A stretch of 64,000 nt of DNA from Robertmurraya dakarensis. GTDB taxonomy: Bacteria > Bacillota > Bacilli > Bacillales > Cytobacillaceae. A program made the position numbers and the translations under genes. Location of the stretch: positions 1,377,395 to 1,441,394 of the forward strand of contig NZ_LT707408.1 of NCBI RefSeq assembly GCF_900156875.1, in the 5' to 3' direction. The notes beneath the pieces were generated by a model. It made no database searches. It saw nothing but the letters and a program-made list of their open reading frames with translations, and had not been told where the DNA came from. Of this stretch, positions 1 to 8,933 are shown in pieces (positions within the stretch are counted from its first letter, which is position 1; each line of letters starts with the position of its first letter).

Positions 1-783
1 GTTACATTTGCTGCAGGCTTCTTGCTTGAGGATGCTGTTCAAACATCAGCAGAGCAAAATACTGATGCGAAGTTTACATTAATCGATAGTCTGTTAGCTG
101 ACGAAGAAGGAAACACAGTGTTCCTTGATAATGTTTCTAACGTTACTTTTGATGAACATACTGGATCTTTCCTTGTTGGTGTTATTGCTGCAAAGCATAC
201 AGCAACGAATAAGGTTGGTTTCATTGGCGGAGTTGACTCACCTCTAATTAAGAAATTCGAAAACGGATTCAAAGCAGGGGTTAAGTCAGTTAATCCTGAA
301 ATTGAAGTTGTATCACAATATGCAGGTGACTTTAATAAGCCAGAAATTGGTACTAGTATTGCTGCAACGATGTATACACAGGGAGCTGATATCATTTATC
401 ATGCTGCTGGTGGTACTGGTAATGGTGTATTTACTGAAGCAAAGAACCGTAAGTCAAATGGAGAAAATGTTTGGGTAATCGGAGTGGACCGAGACCAGCA
501 TGAAGAAGGTATGCCAGAAAACGTTACTTTAACATCAATGGTTAAGCGAGTTGACAACGCTGTATACCAAATTGCTAAAGATACAATGGATGGAAACTTC
601 CCTGGAGGAAAAGAGACAGTTTTTGGTCTTGCTGAAGATGGAGTTGGAATCTCTGAGAGCCAAGAAAATGTCAGTCAAGAAGCATTAGATTTGGTTGAAG
701 AATTCAAGCAAAAAATCCTTGACGGTGAGATTACAGTTCCTAAAACAGATGAAGAATATGCAGAATTCGAGGCAGCTCTCTAA
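1..783 (+). CDS. nupN: BMP-family nucleoside-binding lipoprotein of an ABC importer (5' partial)
   Basis: The reading frame is open at base 1, so the signal peptide, lipobox and N-terminal lobe lie outside the window; about 260 residues remain. The remaining part matches the BMP/Med family of periplasmic-type binding proteins: a VTFAAGFLLE stretch at the edge, then VGFIGGVDSPLIKKFENGF, ADIIYHAAGGTGNGVF and VWVIGVDRDQ. In Gram-positives these are membrane-anchored lipoproteins that deliver nucleosides to an ABC importer. The three following genes are the matching ATPase and two permeases in B. subtilis nupNOPQ (yufNOPQ) order. Guanosine or general nucleoside specificity is inferred from that match. 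Confidence 0.9.
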   Translation, partial: VTFAAGFLLEDAVQTSAEQNTDAKFTLIDSLLADEEGNTVFLDNVSNVTFDEHTGSFLVGVIAAKHTATNKVGFIGGVDSPLIKKFENGFKAGVKSVNPEIEVVSQYAGDFNKPEIGTSIAATMYTQGADIIYHAAGGTGNGVFTEAKNRKSNGENVWVIGVDRDQHEEGMPENVTLTSMVKRVDNAVYQIAKDTMDGNFPGGKETVFGLAEDGVGISESQENVSQEALDLVEEFKQKILDGEITVPKTDEEYAEFEAAL

Positions 784-809
784 GGGTTGAATTTTGAATA
801 AAAAAGATC

Positions 810-846
810 AAGGCTAGTGGTGAACTACTCTACTAGCCTTTCTTTT
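810..846 (+). terminator. Terminator-like hairpin after the binding-protein gene
   Basis: Arms AAGGCTAGT and ACTAGCCTT (9 bp) are followed by a T-rich run. It lies between the binding-protein gene and its ATPase gene. Partial termination here would give more binding protein than transporter, which is common for ABC importers; that role is inferred. Confidence 0.75.
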
Positions 847-869
847 CTAATAGGCTTACTTATACCCTT

Positions 870-921
870 TTATTGGCTCATTTATCTTTCAGGTTTTCCT
901 GTATGATAAATGAGCCAATAA
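870..921. repeat. 17-bp perfect inverted repeat between nupN and nupO
   Basis: The arms are 870-886 (TTATTGGCTCATTTATC) and 905-921 (its exact reverse complement). The 18-nt loop itself contains CAGG-tttt-CCTG, so the whole element can fold as one long hairpin. There is no T tract, so it is not a standard terminator. It may be an RNA-processing or stability element; its function is unknown. Confidence 0.7.
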
Positions 922-1010
922 TCAGCTTGAATATAAAAGAGCCTAAATTGAAAATAAATAGATAAAAGAAATACAATTTCTTTTCCATTTTGAAAATGGG
1001 AGTGTTAAAA

Positions 1011-2540
1011 GTGGAAGAATATGTAATTGAAATGAATAATATACGAAAAGAATTCCCAGGTATTGTTGCCAATGATAATATTACTCTTCAACTTAAAAAA
1101 GGTGAAATTCATGCATTACTTGGAGAAAATGGTGCTGGAAAATCAACATTAATGAATGTTCTTTTTGGTTTATATCAACCTGAAGAAGGTGAGATAAAAG
1201 TAAAAGGACAACCAGTTAAGATAACAGATCCTAATGTTGCGAACCGATTAGGAATTGGGATGGTTCATCAGCATTTCATGCTCGTTCATAATTTTACGGT
1301 AACGGAAAATATTATTCTTGGCAGTGAGCCAACTAAATCGGGGAAAATCAATATTTCAGATGCTGCTAAGAAAGTAGATGAACTTTCCAAGCAGTACGGA
1401 CTTTCTGTGGATCCGTATGCGAAAATTGAAGATATATCGGTAGGGATGCAGCAACGTGTCGAAATTTTGAAAACGCTGTATCGTGGAGCTGAGATCTTGA
1501 TTTTCGATGAACCAACTGCTGTGTTAACTCCTCAAGAAATTAAAGAGCTCATTCAGATTATGGACAGATTAGTGAAAGAGGGCAAATCTATCATTCTCAT
1601 CACCCATAAATTAAAGGAAATAATGGAAGTTTGCGACCGCTGTACAGTTATCCGCAAAGGAAAAGGAATTGGTACGGTGAACATTTCTGAAACTAACCCA
1701 GACCACCTGGCTGAGTTAATGGTAGGTAGAGAGGTTCACTTTAAAGTTGATAAAAAAGAAGCTGTGCCGAAGGACGTTGAATTAGAGATTAAAGACCTTG
1801 TTGTGATGGATGCACGGAATATTCCAAGTGTAAATGGGCTGAACTTGAGTGTTAAGGCTGGGGAAATACTTGGTATTGCAGGTGTTGATGGTAACGGACA
1901 AACTGAGTTAATTGAAGGGATTACCGGACTTAGAAAGGTGAAGTCTGGAAGTATCAAAATTAATGGGAAAGAAGTCGTGAACCTTTCCAGTCGTAAAATC
2001 ACTGAAACTGGTGTCGGCCATATACCTCAGGACCGTCATAAGCACGGCCTTGTCTTGGACTATACAATTGGTGAAAATATGGTTTTACAAACATACTATC
2101 AAAAGCCTTTCTCTAAATCAGGAATATTAAACTTCAATACCATCTATGAAAAAGCAAAGCAATTAATTAAAGAATATGACGTTAGAACCCCTTCAGAGTA
2201 TACACCTGCAAGAGCTTTATCTGGTGGTAATCAACAAAAAGCGATCATCGCGAGGGAAGTTGACCGCAGTCCAAGTCTTCTAATTGCAGCACAGCCAACT
2301 CGTGGCTTGGATGTCGGGGCAATTGAGTTTATACACTCAAAGCTTATAGAAGAACGTGATAAAGGGAAGGCAGTACTGCTAGTTTCTTTTGAACTAGATG
2401 AAATAATGAACTTAAGTGATCGTATTGCTGTTATTTATGAAGGGAAAATTGTTGCGGTTGTCGATCCAAAAGAGACGAACGAACAAGAGCTAGGCTTGCT
2501 TATGGCTGGTGGTAAGCGTGAAAGTGAAGGTGTTTCGTAA
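1011..2540 (+). CDS. nupO: Nucleoside ABC transporter, duplicated ATPase subunit
   Basis: This protein of about 509 residues carries two ABC cassettes, like sugar and nucleoside ATPases of the RbsA/YufO type. The first has Walker A GENGAGKST, signature-region DISVGMQQR and Walker B ILIFDEPTAVL. The second has a degenerate P-loop (GVDGNGQTE), signature LSGGNQQK and LLIAAQPTRGLD. The second cassette is usually catalytically weak in this family. A GTG start at 1011 is chosen because GGGAG lies 7-8 bases upstream; in-frame TTG and ATG codons further up lack a ribosome site. The stop overlaps the next start (TAATG), indicating translational coupling. Confidence 0.93.
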   Translation: MEEYVIEMNNIRKEFPGIVANDNITLQLKKGEIHALLGENGAGKSTLMNVLFGLYQPEEGEIKVKGQPVKITDPNVANRLGIGMVHQHFMLVHNFTVTENIILGSEPTKSGKINISDAAKKVDELSKQYGLSVDPYAKIEDISVGMQQRVEILKTLYRGAEILIFDEPTAVLTPQEIKELIQIMDRLVKEGKSIILITHKLKEIMEVCDRCTVIRKGKGIGTVNISETNPDHLAELMVGREVHFKVDKKEAVPKDVELEIKDLVVMDARNIPSVNGLNLSVKAGEILGIAGVDGNGQTELIEGITGLRKVKSGSIKINGKEVVNLSSRKITETGVGHIPQDRHKHGLVLDYTIGENMVLQTYYQKPFSKSGILNFNTIYEKAKQLIKEYDVRTPSEYTPARALSGGNQQKAIIAREVDRSPSLLIAAQPTRGLDVGAIEFIHSKLIEERDKGKAVLLVSFELDEIMNLSDRIAVIYEGKIVAVVDPKETNEQELGLLMAGGKRESEGVS

Positions 2541-3598
2541 TGCAAAAGCTCTTAAAAAATGACAGATTATTTAATATAGTAGTACCCGTATTTTCAGCAC
2601 TGCTAGGGATGCTAGTAGGTGGGATCATCATGCTGTTAGGGGGCTATAATCCTATTACAGGTTTTGGCGCACTAATTGATGGAATGTTTGGCAGTCCGAA
2701 AGGGATAGGTGAAATGATTCGAGCTGCCTCGCCATTGATTCTTGCAGGTCTAGCTGTAGGATTTGCTTTTAAAACGGGTCTGTTTAATATTGGGGTAGAA
2801 GGACAGTTATTGGTTGGCTGGCTGGCATCTGTTTGGGTTGGTTATGCACTTGATTTACCAACTGTCATTCATGTTCCATTAGCAATATTAGCAGCAGCAT
2901 TAGCAGGTGGAATTTGGGGAATGATTCCAGGCTTTTTAAAAGCTCGTTTTAAAGTTCATGAAGTTATTGTAACGATTATGTTGAATTATGTGGCCTTATA
3001 TGTAACAGCCGATATTATTAAACGGTATTTATACGCAGGGAACGAGAAGTCCTATAAAATTAATGAATCAGCGTCATTATCATCTGAATTTTTAGCTTCG
3101 ATTACAAATGGCTCCCGTCTTCACTGGGGAATTGCTGTGACCATTATTGTTGCGTTCATTATGTGGTTTATTTTAGATAAAACAACGACTGGATATGAAC
3201 TAAAGGCTGTTGGTTTTAATCAGCATGCATCGATGTATGCCGGAATGAATGTTTCGAAGAATATCGTTTTATCTATGTCAATCTCTGGTGCATTTGCAGG
3301 GGTAGCAGGGGCAATGGAGGGGCTTGGCACCTTTCAAAATATGACGGTTTTATCTGCCTTTACAGGTACAGGGTTTGATGGAATCGCTGTTGCTCTACTA
3401 GGGGCAAATAATCCTTTTGGTATAGTCATAGCAGGATTGCTCTTTGGCGGTCTGAATACTGCAGCACCTCAAATGAACTTCAATGCTAACGTTCCACAGG
3501 AACTAGTAGAGATCATTATTGCTTTAATCATCTTCTTCGTGGCTTCAGGCTATTTGATTAGATTAATTCTAATGCGTTTTAGTAAGGAGGGGAAATAA
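2540..3598 (+). CDS. nupP: Nucleoside ABC transporter permease
   Basis: The product has 352 residues and is strongly hydrophobic, with about 8-10 predicted membrane segments. It contains the BPD_transp_2 signatures GLAVGFAFKTGLFNIGVEGQ and FDGIAVALLGANNPFG typical of BMP-linked nucleoside permeases. The start overlaps the ATPase stop by one base, and the second permease starts two bases after this stop, so these three genes form one translational unit. The role is the membrane channel for nucleosides delivered by the BMP lipoprotein. Confidence 0.93.
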   Translation: MQKLLKNDRLFNIVVPVFSALLGMLVGGIIMLLGGYNPITGFGALIDGMFGSPKGIGEMIRAASPLILAGLAVGFAFKTGLFNIGVEGQLLVGWLASVWVGYALDLPTVIHVPLAILAAALAGGIWGMIPGFLKARFKVHEVIVTIMLNYVALYVTADIIKRYLYAGNEKSYKINESASLSSEFLASITNGSRLHWGIAVTIIVAFIMWFILDKTTTGYELKAVGFNQHASMYAGMNVSKNIVLSMSISGAFAGVAGAMEGLGTFQNMTVLSAFTGTGFDGIAVALLGANNPFGIVIAGLLFGGLNTAAPQMNFNANVPQELVEIIIALIIFFVASGYLIRLILMRFSKEGK

Positions 3599-3599
3599 A

Positions 3600-4559
3600 A
3601 TGAGCTTTCTTGATATTTTGGCGATCATTATCCCAGCTGCCTTATACACAGCTGCCCCTCTCATTTTTACAGCTCTAGGCGGCGTTTTCAGTGAAAAGTC
3701 AGGTGTTATTAATATTGGGCTAGAAGGTCTCATGCTCTTTGGTGCATTTGCTGGTGTTCTAACGACTCTAGCCCTTCAGGATGTTGTCGGTGCAGCGTCC
3801 CCATGGATAGCGATATTAGTTGCAGCACTTGCCTCAGCCCTTTTTTCTTTACTTCATGCTGTTGCAAGTATTACTCTGCGGGCAGACCAGACAGTAAGTG
3901 GTGTTGCCATTAACTTATTAGCTGTAGGTTTAACTGTATTTCTGATTAGAAGTATATACGGAAAAGGCCAAACTGATTTTGTTGATTTCCGCTTAAACAA
4001 GGAAGATTTACCGTTTCTTTCAGATATTCCAGTTATTGGTGACATTTTCTTTTCCCAGGTTCCATATACATCGTATATTGCTATACTCGTAGCTATTATT
4101 GCTTGGTATTTTATCTATAAGACTCCATTTGGATTAAGGCTCCGTTCTGTTGGGGAACATCCAATGGCAGCAGATACAATGGGGATCAATGTAAATAGAA
4201 TGCGTTATATTGCAGTGCTTTTATCAGGTGCCTTCGCCGGAATCGGTGGATCAGTATATGCCCTTTCCATTTCTGGTAACTTTACTGGCGGGACGATTTC
4301 TGGACAAGGTTTCTTGGCATTAGCAGCGATGATCTTCGGTAAGTGGCATCCAATCGGTGCAATGGGAGCTGCTTTGTTCTTTGGATTCGCACAATCGCTA
4401 AGTATTACTGGAGCACAAATTCCTTTCTTGAAGGATATACCATCTGTGTTCCTGCTTATCGCACCTTATGTTCTTACAATCTTAGCACTGACAGGCTTTG
4501 TTGGTCGTGCTGAAGCTCCAAAGGCTTCCGGAATACCATATGTAAAAGGAAAAAGATAA
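3600..4559 (+). CDS. nupQ: Nucleoside ABC transporter permease, second subunit
   Basis: The product has 319 residues and multiple membrane helices. Family signatures are APLIFTALGGVFSEKSGVINIGLEG near the N-terminus and a FLALAAMIFGKWHP motif near the C-terminal helices. It pairs with the preceding permease as the heterodimeric transmembrane part. It is the last gene of the operon, followed directly by a GC-rich terminator. An AGGAGGGG ribosome site lies just before the ATG. Confidence 0.93.
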   Translation: MSFLDILAIIIPAALYTAAPLIFTALGGVFSEKSGVINIGLEGLMLFGAFAGVLTTLALQDVVGAASPWIAILVAALASALFSLLHAVASITLRADQTVSGVAINLLAVGLTVFLIRSIYGKGQTDFVDFRLNKEDLPFLSDIPVIGDIFFSQVPYTSYIAILVAIIAWYFIYKTPFGLRLRSVGEHPMAADTMGINVNRMRYIAVLLSGAFAGIGGSVYALSISGNFTGGTISGQGFLALAAMIFGKWHPIGAMGAALFFGFAQSLSITGAQIPFLKDIPSVFLLIAPYVLTILALTGFVGRAEAPKASGIPYVKGKR

Positions 4560-4566
4560 AATATAG

Positions 4567-4603
4567 AACCCGAGCCCGGCCTTATTCCGGGGCGGGTTTT
4601 TTT
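4567..4603 (+). terminator. Rho-independent terminator of the nup operon
   Basis: A GC-rich stem (AACCCGAGCCCGG paired with CCGGGGCGGGTT) is followed by seven T. It ends the nucleoside transporter operon. Confidence 0.85.
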
Positions 4604-4736
4604 GGCTAATTGAAGGACAAAGAGACCTGTTACTTGAATTGCAAAAGAATGTCAAGTTATTATTAATACTACGGAAAGGGGAAAATTAACCTTTTTTCTT
4701 ACACGAGAAAGTTAAATTTTTCTAAAGAATTAACTA

Positions 4737-4784
4737 AAAGACATTGATTTCTGCCATTATTGGCGGTAATTCGTGTTTTTCTAA
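4737..4784 (+). repeat. 48-bp imperfect palindromic element, copy A
   Basis: The core is CTGCCA-ttat-TGGCGG, flanked by AAAGACATTGATTTC and a T-rich arm ending CTAA. It aligns without gaps to 23370-23417 at 36 of 48 positions by my count. Both copies sit about 85-100 bases upstream of a start codon, here ymfF. The rest of the 4604-4881 gap is AT-rich with no recognisable gene; a GATAAT-like -10 lies near 4850. Confidence 0.55.
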
Positions 4785-4881
4785 GAAAATGCAAAAATTA
4801 TCAGCACTTCTGGGAATGATATAGATAACCCTTGAGAATTTTACATAAGAATGATAATAGGAAAATATAGGAGGCTGGAAG

Positions 4882-6162
4882 ATGTCAGTTATTTCTGAAA
4901 TTGTTAAGGATATGAACGGGTATAAGCTTCATATTGTAAACACTGAAAAGTACAAAACGAACACACTTGTCTGGAAGATGAAAGCGCCTTTAAATCAAGA
5001 AGAGGTGACTCTGAGGGCTCTATTACCATATGTCCTTCAAAGTAATTCTAAATCGTACCCTTCCACGGCTAAATTAAGATCATATCTGGATGAACTATAT
5101 GGGGCCACACTACATGTTGATTTGTCTAAAAAAGGTGAATTTCATATTATTAGTTTTGCGATTGAGATTGCAAATGAAAAGTTTTTAAAAGATGGAACGC
5201 CATTGCTCCGTAAAGGAATAGACCTGCTAGCTGAGATCATTACAAATCCGAATATTTCTGAAGATGCATTTGACGCAAGAACCGTCGAAAAAGAGAAACG
5301 CACTTTAAAGCAGCGGATTCAATCTGTGTATGATGACAAGATGAGGTATGCAAGCAGTAGACTTGTCGAAGAAATGTGTAAAGGAGAACCATATGCCTTA
5401 CATGTTCATGGTGAAATGGATGCGGTCGATCAGATTACACCCGAGAGCCTGTACCAATATTTTAAAAAGGCTTTAGCTGATGATGAACTGGATTTATACG
5501 TCATTGGAGATGTCGTGGAGGAAGAAGTAACGGCAGCTGCAAAAGAGACATTACAGTTTTCATCACGTACTCCAAAGAGCCTTACAGATAATGAGCCAAA
5601 ACAAATAGAAAAAGTAGAAGAGATCAAAGAAGTTCAGGATGTTAAGCAGGGTAAACTGAATATTGGATTCCGTACAAATGTGGTATATGGTGATCCGGAG
5701 TATTTTGCCCTTCAAGTACTAAATGGCATCTATGGTGGTTTTTCACATTCAAAACTGTTCATAAATGTAAGAGAAAAGGCCAGCTTAGCTTATTATGCTG
5801 CCAGCCGCCTTGAAAGTCATAAGGGATTACTGATGGTCATGTCCGGTATTGATCAAAAAAATTATGAACAAGCGGTGTCCATTATCAACGAACAAATGAA
5901 GGCAGTAAAAGACGGTGATTTCAATGAACAAGAGCTCCAGCAAACAAAGGCTGTCCTTAAAAACCAGATACTCGAAACGATTGATACGGCTAGAGGGATT
6001 GTCGAGGTTCTTTATCATAATGTAGTTTCCAAGAAAAATGTTACGCTTGATGAATGGATTCAGAAAATGGATGCGACGACAAAGGAAGATATTGTTAAGG
6101 TTGCGGACAAAATCCAATTAGATACAATCTATTTCTTAACGGGAAAAGAGGAGAGTGCATAA
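4882..6162 (+). CDS. ymfF: M16-family peptidase-like protein lacking the zinc motif
   Basis: This 426-residue insulinase/pitrilysin-fold protein is colinear with B. subtilis ymfF. The N-terminal half should carry the HxxEH zinc motif but has no such sequence in the expected region (ALLPYVLQSNSKSYPS), so it is probably a non-catalytic partner. The C-terminal M16 domain has GIYGGFSHSKLFINVREKASLAYYA. It ends one base into ymfH, which has an intact HFLEH, suggesting an inactive/active heterodimer like other M16B pairs. The ATG at 4882 follows a clear AGGAGG. The physiological substrate is unknown. Confidence 0.88.
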   Translation: MSVISEIVKDMNGYKLHIVNTEKYKTNTLVWKMKAPLNQEEVTLRALLPYVLQSNSKSYPSTAKLRSYLDELYGATLHVDLSKKGEFHIISFAIEIANEKFLKDGTPLLRKGIDLLAEIITNPNISEDAFDARTVEKEKRTLKQRIQSVYDDKMRYASSRLVEEMCKGEPYALHVHGEMDAVDQITPESLYQYFKKALADDELDLYVIGDVVEEEVTAAAKETLQFSSRTPKSLTDNEPKQIEKVEEIKEVQDVKQGKLNIGFRTNVVYGDPEYFALQVLNGIYGGFSHSKLFINVREKASLAYYAASRLESHKGLLMVMSGIDQKNYEQAVSIINEQMKAVKDGDFNEQELQQTKAVLKNQILETIDTARGIVEVLYHNVVSKKNVTLDEWIQKMDATTKEDIVKVADKIQLDTIYFLTGKEESA

Positions 6163-7454
6163 TGGAAAAAATCCCTTTTGAACAGCTCCAGGAAGAGCTA
6201 TACTATGAGAAATTAAGCAATGGTTTAGATGTTTTTATTCTTCCAAAGAAAGGATTTAATAAGACGTTTGCAACTTTCACAACCAAATATGGTTCGATTG
6301 ATAATCACTTTGTTCCTCCTGGAAAAAATGAACCTGTTAAAGTTCCAGATGGGATTGCTCATTTCTTAGAACATAAACTATTTGAAAAAGAAGACGGAGA
6401 TGTCTTTCAGCAATTTAGCCGACAAGGGGCATCTGCTAATGCCTTCACATCATTCACGCGAACAGCCTATTTATTTTCTAGTACCTCGGATGTAGAAAGG
6501 AATCTAGAAACTCTAATGGACTTTGTTCAGGAGCCATATTTTACAGAGAAAACTGTTGAGAAGGAAAAAGGGATCATCGGGCAGGAGATTACAATGTATG
6601 ACGATAATCCTGATTGGAGATTATATTTTGGATTAATAGAAAATTTGTATCAAAATCACCCCGTGAAAATTGATATTGCAGGAACAATAGATTCCATATC
6701 TCATATCACGAAAGATATGCTCTATGAATGTTACCATACCTTCTATCATCCAAGTAATATGCTTTTATTCATTGTCGGTCCGGTGGATGTTGAACAAATT
6801 ATGAATCAGGTTAAAGAAAATCAAGCCAGAAAATCATTCGAGAAACAGTCAGAAATTAAGCGCATTTTTGAACCAGAAATAGCTGAATCAAATGAAAAAA
6901 TGAAAGTGTTGGAAATGAATGTACACTCATCAAAATGTTTAATTGGGATTAAAGCTCTTCATGTTGATCAAAATGGAGAAGAAATGCTGAAAAATGAGCT
7001 GACAACCAATGTATTGCTTGATTTACTGTTTGGCAAGAGCTCAGATAACTATGAATACCTCTATAACGAGGGACTCATAGATGACACATTTTCCTATGAT
7101 TACACGCAGGAACAGGGCTTTGGGTTCGCGATGATCGGCGGGGATACTAGCGACCCAGATCGTTTGGTAGAAGTGATCAAAAAAATGCTTCTTGATGTGA
7201 AAACCAGTAACCCAATTACTGAACAAAGTCTTGAGGGAGCTAAAAGGAAGAAAATTGGAGCTTTCCTTCGTGCAATTAACTCACCTGAATTTATTGCTAA
7301 TCAATTTACCAGGTATGCGTTTAACGGGATGAATTTATTTGATGTTGTTCCGACTCTAGAGAAAATTAGTCTAAGTGATGTTCAAAAATTGTCAAATGAA
7401 TTCATATCAGAGGATCGCTTTTCTGTTTGCCAAGTAGTTCCAAAAGGTAAATAA
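6162..7454 (+). CDS. ymfH: Zinc-dependent M16-family peptidase
   Basis: This 430-residue M16B peptidase has the zinc-binding motif HFLEH at residues 67-71 and a downstream glutamate region (EKEKGIIGQEITMYDD) typical of active members. The start overlaps the ymfF stop by one base, so the two are co-translated and probably form a complex with one active and one inactive partner. A terminator follows directly. It is cytoplasmic with no signal peptide. The substrate is not known from the sequence. Confidence 0.9.
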   Translation: MEKIPFEQLQEELYYEKLSNGLDVFILPKKGFNKTFATFTTKYGSIDNHFVPPGKNEPVKVPDGIAHFLEHKLFEKEDGDVFQQFSRQGASANAFTSFTRTAYLFSSTSDVERNLETLMDFVQEPYFTEKTVEKEKGIIGQEITMYDDNPDWRLYFGLIENLYQNHPVKIDIAGTIDSISHITKDMLYECYHTFYHPSNMLLFIVGPVDVEQIMNQVKENQARKSFEKQSEIKRIFEPEIAESNEKMKVLEMNVHSSKCLIGIKALHVDQNGEEMLKNELTTNVLLDLLFGKSSDNYEYLYNEGLIDDTFSYDYTQEQGFGFAMIGGDTSDPDRLVEVIKKMLLDVKTSNPITEQSLEGAKRKKIGAFLRAINSPEFIANQFTRYAFNGMNLFDVVPTLEKISLSDVQKLSNEFISEDRFSVCQVVPKGK

Positions 7455-7470
7455 TGAGCATTAATGTTAG

Positions 7471-7500
7471 AAAGGCGTCATGACCATGACGCTTTTCTAA
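7471..7500 (+). terminator. Terminator after ymfFH
   Basis: Arms GAAAGGCGTCAT and ATGACGCTTTTC flank a 4-base loop and are followed by a short T-rich run. Confidence 0.7.
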
Positions 7501-7530
7501 TTTAAGAAAGAATACGGAGCGGAGAAATAT

Positions 7531-8253
7531 ATGAAAAAATTTGTGTTAATAACCGGGGCTAGCGGGGGAATCGGCAGGATGCTTTCAAAAAAGCTTGCAG
7601 AGGAAGGCTATTCCCTCTACTTACATTATCATAAAAATAAAAAATCAATCAGCGAGCTTTTGTCAGAGCTGCAAAAATACAGTGGGGAATTTATTCCAAT
7701 TGAGGCTGATTTATCGTCTGCCGATGGTTATCGGAAAGTTGTTTCGAATATTTTTTCACTTGATGGGATTATTCATAATAGCGGCATGAGTCATAGTGGT
7801 CTTCTTCTTGATCTAGAACAAGATGAGGCCGAGAAGTTAATCAGAACACATGTTACAAGCCCCCTTCTGATGACGAAAGAATTACTTCCGAAACTTTTAT
7901 CTAAGAATGAGGGCAATATTGTGGTGATCACATCCATATGGGGACAAACTGGTGCAGCCAATGAGGTAGCTTACTCTACGGTTAAAGGTGCGCAAATTTC
8001 CTTTGTTAAAGCCTTAAGTAAGGAAGTTGCATTAAATGGAATCCGTGTCAATGGCGTTGCCCCAGGCGCTATACAAACCCCTATGATGTCTTCATACTCT
8101 GAAGAGGATATAGCCTTCATAGAAGAGGAAATACCAATGGGCAGGCTGGGGAAACCGGAAAATGTCGCTGAGACTGTATCATTTTTACTGTCGCCAAAAG
8201 CATCCTACATAACAGGACAAATCATTTCGGTCAATGGCGGCTGGTATACATAA
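7531..8253 (+). CDS. ymfI: Short-chain dehydrogenase/reductase YmfI
   Basis: This 240-residue classical SDR has the nucleotide-binding TGASGGIG at residues 7-14, a catalytic serine in VVITSIWG, YSTVK as the YxxxK motif, and GWYT at the C-terminus. It resembles FabG-type NAD(P)H-dependent oxidoreductases, but its position matches B. subtilis ymfI, whose natural substrate is uncertain. It lies between the M16 peptidase pair and ymfJ, as in B. subtilis, with its own GGAG ribosome site. Confidence 0.9.
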   Translation: MKKFVLITGASGGIGRMLSKKLAEEGYSLYLHYHKNKKSISELLSELQKYSGEFIPIEADLSSADGYRKVVSNIFSLDGIIHNSGMSHSGLLLDLEQDEAEKLIRTHVTSPLLMTKELLPKLLSKNEGNIVVITSIWGQTGAANEVAYSTVKGAQISFVKALSKEVALNGIRVNGVAPGAIQTPMMSSYSEEDIAFIEEEIPMGRLGKPENVAETVSFLLSPKASYITGQIISVNGGWYT

Positions 8254-8356
8254 AGAGTGAGGATATATAATTAGTAAAAATGACCATCTTCAACATGTAT
8301 ATTTTCGGTTGTCTGATACAAAATAACCTTGTACAACATTACAAGGAGGTTATATT

Positions 8357-8617
8357 ATGTCTGTACTTGACAACTGGAGTCAGTGGAAAGACTTTTTAGG
8401 AGATCGCCTCAATCAAGCAAAGAGTGAAGGAATGAGCCAGAATGTTATTAACGATATGGCTTATCAAGTGGGCGATTACCTAGCAAAACAGGTTGACCCT
8501 AAAAACGAGCAAGAGCGCGTTCTTGCAGATTTATGGTCTGTTGCTTCTCCAGAAGAGCAGCATGCAATCGCAAATATGATGGTAAAATTAGTTCAAAATA
8601 ACGGAACTAACCAATAG
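8357..8617 (+). CDS. ymfJ: DUF3243 family protein YmfJ
   Basis: This small acidic protein of 86 residues is colinear with B. subtilis ymfJ and of the DUF3243 type (DNWSQWKDFLGDRLNQAKSEGMSQ, then YLAKQVDPKNEQERVLADLW). It is mostly helical with no membrane segment. An AAGGAGG ribosome site precedes the ATG. A terminator follows, so it may be monocistronic or end the ymfI unit. Its function is unknown. Confidence 0.88.
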   Translation: MSVLDNWSQWKDFLGDRLNQAKSEGMSQNVINDMAYQVGDYLAKQVDPKNEQERVLADLWSVASPEEQHAIANMMVKLVQNNGTNQ

Positions 8618-8645
8618 TTCCAGACACTGTAAATAAGCAAGAAGA

Positions 8646-8675
8646 AGAGAGGTTAAGCATGCCTCTCTTTTTTTT
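8646..8675 (+). terminator. Terminator after ymfJ
   Basis: Arms AGAGAGG and CCTCTCT are followed by eight T. The rest of the gap up to ymfK at 8934 is AT-rich; I see no gene in it. Confidence 0.85.
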
Positions 8676-8933
8676 GTCTGTTAAAGACGTTTATTTAAGC
8701 ACATATTTACTCTATATAAATAATTATTTTTCGAAGGGTGTATCCGTTTTTCCTTTTAACTTCATGTAAAATCATATATTATAGTAGCTAGATGAATTTT
8801 GCATAAATTGTGCGAATTCGTCGAACATCCTATTTATAACCAGGGATACATGAATGATAACCTAATTGTGATACCTGAAAATTTCCCTGTTTGATACATA
8901 AAGAATGCTAATTCACTGTTAGGAGGTTTTATC

